Source of the DNA: Moniliophthora roreri
Lineage: Eukaryota; Basidiomycota; Agaricomycetes; Agaricales; Marasmiaceae
Direction: 5' to 3'
Length of the DNA stretch: 64,000 nucleotides
Assembly (NCBI GenBank): GCA_001466705.2
Contig: LATX02000200.1
Span: 1,302,001-1,366,000 of the forward strand
The notes under the pieces were generated by a model. It saw only the letters and a list, made by a program, of their open reading frames with translations, did no database searches and was not told the origin of the DNA. Position 1 is the stretch's first letter. Every line of letters begins with the position of its first letter. The translations under genes were made by a program, and so were the position numbers. This document shows, in pieces, positions 56,780 through 64,000 of this stretch.

Positions 56780-59267
56780 CTAGTGTGCCTCCTCGTCATT
56801 CCCCCCAGTCGCTCGTCTGCGGTACAATTCTTTGCTGTATTGCACAGGATTAGGTTGCTCAAAGACCTCACCAATCTCTTCCAAAGCTACAAGGAAAGTA
56901 ATCAGTATGGTGCCAATTGCATCATAACTCGGAAAATATTACGAACTTAAGTACTTGGTCTCAACAATGAAGAAGTAGATGATCACACATTCGAAAGCAT
57001 CCCAAGCGACAAATATCACATAGGTTTTCCATCCAATCTTCTCCAGTGCGACAGGAAGACTAATGAGATCGTCAGTAAACAAGCGTTCTTGATCCCAGAA
57101 GACAATTCTTACCCGAAGGTATTGATGAGAGATGCTGCCTGAGTCACGAGGTTGAGGAAAGCAAGACCCTTGGCACGGGCTTCATAACTAAGCACTTCAG
57201 CAGGATATAGAGCTTGCCTATACATTATACATTAGATGCATAGCCGCACAAAGTGAATCTGGACTTACATTGGGGTCCAGCCGAAGGAGAAGCATACCAT
57301 GAAGAGGAAAATGAATGAGATTCCGGCATTGGATCGTGTAGCATTACCATTCTGACTGAGCAGACCCGTCACGATGGCCAGAATACAGGTGATTGTGAAG
57401 GTCGCCCAGAACAAGTTCTTGCGGCGGCCAAACCGATCAACTGTGAATGATCCCTTTGCGGAAAAATATTAATGATGTACTCTAACCGCCGGAAAGGCGA
57501 GTGTGACGTACCGCCAAAGCTGCAAAGAATGAGAAGATCAGACACGCGTTGCACGATCAAGGGCATTGAAAGAACCTACCACCAATATATGACGTGACAC
57601 TGTTTATAAAGTTCAGGGTCTGTTGCTTGCTCTGAGATTGGATACCAGCATTCTTGATGAGAATGGGCAGGAAGTAGGTGATGAGACCGTTTCCAGACAG
57701 TTGACCAAAGGCGCCTGGAGTTTATTCAGAGATTGCCACACACCAAGTGCTGATGAGTTCTGCTTACCGATGATAATACACATGTAGGAACGGTATCTGT
57801 CGGATCTCGTCCTAAAGAGTGGCCGGAAATCCCACCATCTCTCTGTAAGATACAAATTAGCCTCTGCAAGACAATTGGATATGCCGGTGAACGTACTGTC
57901 TCGACCGTTGATCTCAATCTTCTCCTTGATTTCGTCCATTTCAATTTCAATGACAGGAGAGTTGATATTGCCATCCTGTGAATGGAATTTGGCCAGGAGT
58001 TTTCGCGCTTGTTCGTGCTTGCCAATACTAGCAAGCCACCGAGGACTGTGCGAGTCGGTGAGCCCTTGAATAGGGAACAAGCACTCGGTAGACTTACGAC
58101 TCGGGGCATGTGAAGACAAAGAGGGCGTTGATCGCAGCAGGGACTGTTTGAATGTAGAGGGGCAATCTCCACGACAATTCGTTTGGCCATAAATTGGTTG
58201 CAACCATCATACCAGAGGCGCTCATCTGACCAACGTAGTAGAATGAATTAAGGAAGCCTAACTATGAGATGACATGAGTAGGGGTCATTGTGACATGATC
58301 GCCTCACTCACGTATGCACCTCGGGTACGCGGGGGAACAATTTCTGCCAGATAAGACTTTGCTGAAGTTGCGGCACAAGTGCATCCGAATCCTAACTTTG
58401 GTCTGAGCATCAAAGTGCGATCTACGCAAGTTGGATGCACCTGTCATCCAACGGCCGCCGAGGAACATTGACATGGATTTTGCGTTTGCAGTTATGACGG
58501 CGCCGCAGCTGGTCACCAAGTTAAGGAACGGCCGCGAAGCAGGGTCCTTGATCACTTACATGAGAATGCAATTTCCGAAGAACATGGAGAATCGACGACC
58601 AAATCTGTCCGGGAAATATGCTAGGGGGCCTGGGTCACTACAACCGCCGAGATGAACTTAGATTAAGCTTACCAGCAGGGATAGTTCCACTACCCAGGGA
58701 GTAAGCCGTACAGTCAAGGTACTTAAGTAAAGGATACGTACCAGAGCTGACCACTAGAACACACAATGCTGGTAAGTACTAGCTGGACGTTGTATTGAGC
58801 CAAAGGAGCGGTTACATTGTATAGATACCGAAAACGATCCTTTAATATCGATCAGTATCTTGTATATGCGATTCAAGTATGACATACGAAGTCTTGGTCC
58901 CAGCACCAGTCATACCAAAGTATTCTTGGAATTGGTGCATACCGTTAATTCCTCCCATGACCGTGCTATCGAAACCGCTGTCGCCAGAACAGCAACAAAT
59001 GATGAAGGTGATAATGCACATCTGAACTGAAGTGAGCCATGTGAGGTCAAAGCCAAAAGTATTACGACTTGCGTGAATGGTGGGCCAGCTCCATTGCCCG
59101 GGACCCGGATCGCGTTTGATTGCTTCCTCCAAGGCGGCCTGCCTCTCTTCAGGGCCGCTGAACCTTTTTTTCCTCTGGCCTTCGAGACTGGGGATAGTAT
59201 CCTCCACGTGCTCGATGGACCCCTTTATGTCATTGGAAAAGGATGGCACGGGAGATTCTTTCGACAT
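56780..59267 (-). CDS. Sugar porter family MFS transporter (lactose/hexose permease type)
   Basis: Proton-linked sugar carrier of the plasma membrane. ATG at 59267 (MSKESPVPSFSND), then an acidic cytosolic leader, QWSWPTIHASRNTFG, the first helix VQMCIITFIICCCSGDSGFD and STVMGGINGM. The central SPRWLASIGKHEQARKLL matches the PESPRWL signature followed by the usual intracellular loop (KFHSQDGN..., 57900-58060). The C-terminal loop EEIGEVFEQPNP is typical of fungal sugar porters; stop at 56780 after RRRATGGNDEEAH. Many introns of about 50-60 nt; I did not resolve all borders. Substrate unproven. Upstream GCGGGG motifs fit carbon catabolite repression. Confidence 0.85.
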
Positions 59268-60901
59268 GACGCGCAAGGACGGAAGATGGGACGGAAGCCT
59301 GAAGGAAGCGCGTCTCAAAGTCTTCTTGTTAAGAAAGATCCATTTATAGTCTACATCCCCGCATTCAACGGTATCGAAGTTCGCAACCGTGAATGATCAC
59401 GCGTGCGCCAAGATCAGCAAATCGAACGCTAAGAGGCGGGGAAAGTGGTAATTGAAGGAGAAACAAGGAGAAAATTCGGGTTATGATGAAGATGCGGGGT
59501 CATCTGATGGCGGTGGGGAAGACGAATTCAAACCCAGGTTACTGTTATGTACTGCCGCGAGAGATTTCCGGCTCGCCGTTGGGAGGGAAAACTTGAGGAG
59601 ACAAGGACCGCCAGGTCAACTTGATAACAGTGATCATATCAACTTCGCAAGGGCTATCACTGGCTATCATGGGCAATTCGAAGGTTTAGGGGCACTCGTT
59701 CTTCCCGGCAGGAACGTCGCTGATCTTGTCGACAGGGCCTACGTGAACGATCCCGGGAAAAGGAACTCGTTCAGGAACATGAATCACCCTCTTGATCCTT
59801 GAATGGTAATTTGTGCGGGGGCAACTCATCGCTTCCATTGAGCTCCACACTGGCCTGCAACGAAAACTCGCCTCGCCACTCAGACTGTGAGGATTTGGCT
59901 CAAACCCGACTGCCCTGAAAGGCTAAAGCATTTGAATCAGACCCAGATGGGATTCCTAATTACCTTGTGTCGATTGGCATGAAATGATCGTCCGAGCGGC
60001 CCGCACCTGGTGACATTGTCCAAATCAGGTCCAAACGGCCCGGTTCTGCCGGAGTACGAAGGAGGTTCAAAGCTGCAAATTTCATTCTTTTCGACGAAAC
60101 AGCCTTTCAAAACTAGTGCGACAAGTCGGCGACAGAAATGCGGCGCAGAGGGGAGCACTTTTTTCGATTGACAACACGACCAATCGATATCCAAAGTAAT
60201 GCGAAGCGCGTGACGGGAGGAGGATAGAGTTGCAAGGTCCAACGCATTGACGTGTTGCCTCAAGGCTTGATTGTTAAGTTCTGTGACCATCGCCGAGGAA
60301 CTGCTGATCAAGGGAGGGACGACTGATGATGTGGCAGCGCTATCTTCGAAACGGGTTGAATGGTGGGGATTTCAGCCCGACGGAAGCAAGAAAGGAAGCA
60401 AGAAAGGAAGCACGGCCTTTGTTGTGGTCGTGTGACGGTCGATAACGAGGAAAGCAATGGCTATTTCATAGTTTCACGTAGCCATTTCTGTCGCAGCAGC
60501 TGAAGAATACGAAGGAGAACTGCATACCAAGTGTCATACTACGTAGTAGTTGTCATAGATCGATGCAAGAGTGATTTGCGGTGGTCGGTTCCAAAGCGAA
60601 TCGTGGGAACCCTACTGACGACTTCCGTTAATACTTCCACTATCCCGCAAAACACTATTCGGCACAGGACATATAAGGTGTTCGTCTGCTGACAGCCGGT
60701 CGACGAGAAGTTGACGAACGGCTGACGTCGACTTTCCCTGGATCCGTTGAATCTGCAGGGCCTAAAAGGTAGGTTGTTGACTTTTTTTTTCTCAAGTGGG
60801 TATACTAATTTGTTTCCAGTATCTACGCACTACAGGCACTATATATAATATAAGTGTTTTCGCTCATTGCTTCTTATTACACTCTCTTCTTATCGCTCAC
60901 C
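59268..60901. promoter_or_regulatory. 1.6-kb region upstream of the sugar transporter and the zinc finger gene
   Basis: Divergent promoter space. GCGGGG (CreA/Mig1-type SYGGRG) occurs at 59436-59441 and 59494-59499, and a third near 59814. An open frame at 59452-59802 has no recognisable content and I do not call it. A 12-bp tandem repeat lies at 60382-60412. 60160-60320 has nothing recognised. Confidence 0.45.
60382..60412 (+). repeat. Short tandem repeat, unit ggaagcaagaaa
   Basis: Two full copies and a 7-bp partial copy of a 12-bp purine-rich unit in non-coding DNA. Probably neutral. Confidence 0.85.
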
Positions 60902-61585
60902 ATGTCCTACGAGTCTCCCCAAGTGAGTTGGCCTTCGCTCCACCTTTCACCGCTTTGCTTACCATTGCGTCAGTCACCAAGACCTCCGACTCACAGACGC
61001 ACCAGACGTGCAAGTCTCTTATCACTCCCGCCTATTACCACTTCCTCGTCGCCCTTTGCAATTACATCCGTGAAGCGGACAGAAGCCTTTGGGGCCTTTA
61101 CTCCTACCTCCTCAGCCTTCTCGTCTCTTTTGTGTATGGCGGCGCCGTCACTACCCATCACATCATTACCGTCTAAGCGTGTCGCTCGAAGGCGGGTTCG
61201 ATCTATCTTCCACTTATCAACGTCGTCTGACACGGAGGACGAGTCGGATAACGGTCCACCGTCACCAAAATCTTCTGTGCCTTCCTTCAGCCGCACATCA
61301 TCCTACGATCACCCTGTATCCAGCATTACCTCGCCAGCATCATCTTCGTCTGCTACTCTGTTCGATGATGCTAATTCACTCATAAAGCCAGCTCCAAAAA
61401 CAGACCTAGATCCCATTCTTGCTGCTCTAGAGAAGAGATCCAAGTTTTGTACGCTGAAAGCGCGGTGCGCTACTTGCGGGAAGCAAGGATCAGATTTTCC
61501 CCGTTGCGGCAGGTGCGGAGAGCTCTGGTGCTCCAGGGAATGTAGGTTAGCAGGCGGAAAGCGACATGTATGCAAAAGGACTTAG
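60902..61585 (+). CDS. Protein with C-terminal MYND/HIT-like zinc finger
   Basis: ATG 60902; probable first intron 60923-60973 (gtgagt...gcgtcag, 51 nt, a multiple of three and stop-free), then one exon to TAG; 210 aa if spliced. The first 140 residues are low-complexity, Ser/Pro/Arg-rich, and disordered-looking. The C-terminus holds a compact finger: CATCGKQGSDFPRCGRCGEL then WCSRECRLAGGKRHVC, i.e. C-x2-C-x8-C-x2-C-x4-C-x3-C with a final H-x-C. This resembles MYND/HIT fingers, which bind proline-rich peptides or assemble complexes. The orphan N-terminus prevents a function call. Confidence 0.7.
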   Translation: MSYESPQVSWPSLHLSPLCLPLRQSPRPPTHRRTRRASLLSLPPITTSSSPFAITSVKRTEAFGAFTPTSSAFSSLLCMAAPSLPITSLPSKRVARRRVRSIFHLSTSSDTEDESDNGPPSPKSSVPSFSRTSSYDHPVSSITSPASSSSATLFDDANSLIKPAPKTDLDPILAALEKRSKFCTLKARCATCGKQGSDFPRCGRCGELWCSRECRLAGGKRHVCKRT

Positions 61586-61768
61586 TTGGGACTTAGTTGA
61601 GGGTGTTGTGATGTTGGGCTCCTTGGCTTCGCTTTCGTGTATCATCTTGATCTTTTTCATGATTTGTTGTTGACTCCGTCTTTGATGTATCTCATGATAA
61701 GTACGCCATTAGAATTCATGTACCACGCTGAAATGAGTTACATTCTCGTACGCGGTGCTGGTTCGTCT

Positions 61769-63309
61769 TTATGAAAATCTGATCTTCCTTCCCGGCGGGG
61801 GAGGAGTAATAGCCGCACTCTGCTTCTCTTTGAGCTTTTTCTTCGCCTCCCAGGACGGGTGCAATCTTTGGGAGCGAGCTGTATTAGCCATATGCTGGTG
61901 TGGAGCAGAGTCGGTCTGCCGTCCAGACCCATCGGGTCTTGAGGTCTTGATCGAGCGACTACTGGAAAGTCCTCTATTGCTTCCCCCGTCGTTAGCTGAG
62001 GAAGGCCAATGCTTTCTTCCGCGTTCTCCAGATTCTGCCACCTCTTTTTTCTTGTGATTAGCATTACGTCCATATTTCTTCTCCCATATTCTGCCGGATA
62101 TTGGATGAGTCCGGATCAGGTGGAGATGTAGTTGCATACTCACGCTCTGCGTGCCCTCTGACCTCGTCTGTTCTTCTTTTTCTCAATATCAGCGGCCTTC
62201 GCTTCGCTATCACTCCAATCAGAAGAGTCTCCGCGTATGAATCCTGTTGAAAGTGCAGGCAAGAAGGTCGACTGCGCCATACGGGCTTGAGGACTTGGTT
62301 TCGGCGGCAGGCCATGATCGCTGATGGTGGCACCTGCTTCTTCTGGCGAATCTTCATCCATGTACTCATCTACTTCGCCCGAGCCTAAAGAATCTGACTC
62401 CCAGCCATCGTCGTCAGGTTCTTTTTCATCGTCACCAACCGTACCAGACTCCCATCCGGCGCCGCCATCATTCTCGTCCTCTTCGCCAACGTCTGCAAGA
62501 TCATCCTCCAAGTCCATGTTCACATCACCATCCTCGTCGCGTGCAGTTAGTTTCTTCATCTTTGCCGGTCGTTCGTCATCCGAGTCACCATCGACAGACC
62601 CGGCTGGAGGATGTATAACCAACCGGAGATCTTCCAGTGCAGATGCGACCCCGACGGCAAGAATCTTGGAGCTCAACAACCGGCTTTGCACTTTGCCAGC
62701 GGGAGATGATCCAGCTGCTGGCAAAAGGAGGTTCTTCTCCAGTTCTGTCGACATCGCTGCTTGGATCAAATCAGTCTTTGATAATTGCTTGTCCTTGCTC
62801 AGTTTACTTCTGAGAGCCGTATTAGCGACAGCCTCCGTATTGATTTCCTGTGATTGTACCTTTAATCAGCGGATCGTCGATGATTGAAATTCGACCAAAC
62901 CTTGAGCTCTTCCAGTTGAGACTCACATTCTGTAATATCAGCTTCGCTCCCATTTTTCAGTCTAAACACAGGAGAGGTTAGAGAATGATGAAATGGCAGT
63001 CCAAGGAGCACGCACCGTAAACCCTTCAACTTCTTTATGAGTTTCTGAGTCTCAAAAGCCTTTGCCTTCTTGGCTGCTTTCCTGACTTCCTTCAGATCAT
63101 GGTGCTACAAAGCTGGCTTAGATTCTATTGGCGTCATTGAGCAAGGGTATGCACACCAGCTTCCCAACCATTTTGGCATTTAAATCTTTCTATGACAGAT
63201 TTTTTTGGGTAAAATAAATGCGCTCCGAAAGATGAATACAAACCTCTTTTGGATTTTCCTGTCTCTTCCGTTTGACTCCTCTATTTTGCGTGCCCGTACT
63301 GGGCTTCAT
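61769..63309 (-). CDS. BUD22: Bud22-family rRNA-processing protein (SRFBP1-like)
   Basis: Nucleolar factor for 18S rRNA maturation in yeast. Six exons: 63244-63309, 63157-63189, 63016-63104, 62901-62961, 62144-62847, 61769-62090; 424 aa with consistent phases. It starts MKPSTGTQNRGVKRKRQENP; the conserved N-part MVGKLHHDLKEVRKAAKKAK and KAFETQKLIKKLKGLR spans introns. Then NTALRSKLSKDKQLSKTDLI and an acidic middle (62330-62560), and the conserved C-terminal block GQRARRAIWEKKYGRNANH and HPSWEAKKKLKEK...PPPGRKIRFS. Its antisense frames are shadows of the acidic repeats. Divergent from cofactor D (172 bp). Confidence 0.88.
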
Positions 63310-63481
63310 CGTGGAGGTGAGGATACACGCCGGAGCTGCGAAATGGGAAGGAGCAGTGCTTGGAGAAGAAGCGCTGGAGTGTCCCTTCACACGAGTCGCG
63401 TTCCATCTTTGCATTCATCTTTATCATCTTGATTCGCTCGTTCGAGGTACTAGCTACCCAGCTCTTCGCTAAGCCTAAATC
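63310..63481. promoter_or_regulatory. Divergent BUD22-TBCD promoter
   Basis: 172 bp between the start codons at 63309 (minus) and 63482 (plus). No TATA box seen. Likely bidirectional. Confidence 0.45.
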
Positions 63482-64000
63482 ATGGACGATGAACTCGATG
63501 AACAAAAACGGTATACGACTTTCGAACAATATCAGGACTTCTCCAATACCCAGGACCAATTTCTCAAGGCAAATATCTATGCTGAGCCGACACCAGAGGA
63601 GGAAAAGGAGGAACACGCACAATATACAAAGTTGACCAATATTGTAAGTTTGCTTGCAAGACAGCCGATTTGTTGCTGACTCGTCTGTAGCTATATGGGT
63701 ACCAAGAGCAATCCTACCTATTAGATCCCTTCCTAGAGCGCCTTGTGACGCCAGTTGCTGAACGCCTGAAATCCCATGCGAAAGAAGTTGTTGTCGATAG
63801 AACGTTGCGTCCTTCTCAAACCAGGATGGAGCGGCTCGCCATGCTGCTCTATGGTTACATCAAGTTTCGTGGATACAAGACAATCAGTCGGTTCCAATCC
63901 CGCTGCGTTTCCGACAAGTCGTGCTGAAAAGTATCACAGTTAGATTCTTCCCACATGAGGTAGCAGACCTCGGGATTGCTGTCGGATACATGCAATCGCC
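63482..64000 (+). CDS. TBCD: Tubulin-folding cofactor D, N-terminal part
   Basis: HEAT-repeat chaperone that binds beta-tubulin in heterodimer assembly. Exons 63482-63643, 63691-63886 and 63940 to beyond the window. It begins MDDELDEQKRYTTFEQYQDF; then LYGYQEQSYLLDPFLERLV, PVAERLKSHAKEVV, RLAMLLYGYIKFRGYKTI and, after the second intron, IRFFPHEVADLGIAVGYM, the usual N-terminal HEAT block of cofactor D. Truncated by the window end. Confidence 0.88.

Noticed and set aside
59452..59802. 116-residue plus-strand frame (acidic start, no known domain)
   Set aside because: No family, no splice context, and it sits in a promoter region. Not excluded, but not supported.
60382..60412. Possible CRISPR-like or satellite array
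   Set aside because: Only 2.6 copies of a 12-bp unit with no spacers; a simple tandem repeat in a eukaryotic genome.
62324..62887. 187-residue plus-strand open frame rich in Ser/Pro
   Set aside because: It is the antisense of the acidic middle of BUD22 (Asp/Glu codons read as Ser/Phe on the other strand).
1..64000. Transposons, rRNA or tRNA genes, bacterial-type operons
   Set aside because: No transposase or reverse transcriptase coding sequence, no long terminal or inverted repeats, and no RNA gene signatures were seen. Spliced genes throughout rule out a prokaryotic source.

Overview
The window is nuclear DNA of a filamentous basidiomycete, almost certainly an Agaricomycete. Evidence: nearly every gene is cut by many introns of about 46-70 nt, gene spacing is tight, and the families present are typical of mushrooms (a DUF6534-type membrane protein, single-pass membrane proteins with an extracellular beta-sandwich, the 'YLFIRP...WSSW' repetitive family, Dal5-like and sugar MFS carriers). 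I resolved exon structures by hand for most genes. Wherever all exons were resolved, their summed lengths are divisible by three and the reading frame closes, which I take as good internal support.

Layout. 1-8950 is an accessory, decaying block. The 3' part of mitochondrial ribosomal protein uL29m is followed by an intact SDHAF1 gene, then a frameshifted member of a repetitive Agaricomycete family (3438-5340), a broken ADP-ribosyltransferase/hemopexin gene (5521-7208) and a second, deleted copy of SDHAF1 (8209-8530). From 8949 the region is gene-dense and mostly conserved housekeeping: PSF1 (GINS, replication) head-to-head with an NDUFAF6-like complex I assembly factor; a 16-exon F-box-like protein; a Dal5-family MFS carrier; V-ATPase subunit d; a beta-sandwich membrane protein. 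A decayed DUF6534 gene and a small membrane-anchored secreted protein follow. Then come DHR1/DHX37 (ribosome biogenesis helicase) convergent with SEN1 (transcription termination helicase), translin, SGF29 (SAGA), uL6m, V-ATPase c' (VMA11), a ZCCHC10-like zinc knuckle protein, HSP20, a 2OG-Fe(II) oxygenase, ARC1/EMAPII tRNA-binding protein and a nucleotidyltransferase-like orphan. The right part holds a second beta-sandwich membrane protein, a Sec14 lipid transfer protein, a NudC-domain protein (NUDCD1-like), a PP2C phosphatase, a sugar transporter, a zinc finger protein, BUD22 and the start of tubulin cofactor D.

The genes do not form one pathway. Themes that recur are mitochondrial biogenesis (uL29m, uL6m, SDHAF1, NDUFAF6), ribosome/RNA biology (DHR1, BUD22, SEN1, translin, ARC1) and the V-ATPase (two V0 subunits). 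Conserved genes sit in divergent pairs with very short shared promoters (55, 92, 150 and 172 bp between start codons) and convergent pairs with short tails.

The most notable observations are the broken toxin-like ADP-ribosyltransferase/hemopexin fusion, the SDHAF1 duplicate, several unusual splice structures (tandem 10- and 9-nt microexons, a start codon alone in an exon, GC-AG introns, a possible 27-nt intron) and an uncharacterised nucleotidyltransferase-like family. I saw no CRISPR array, no intact transposon, and no tRNA or rRNA gene.
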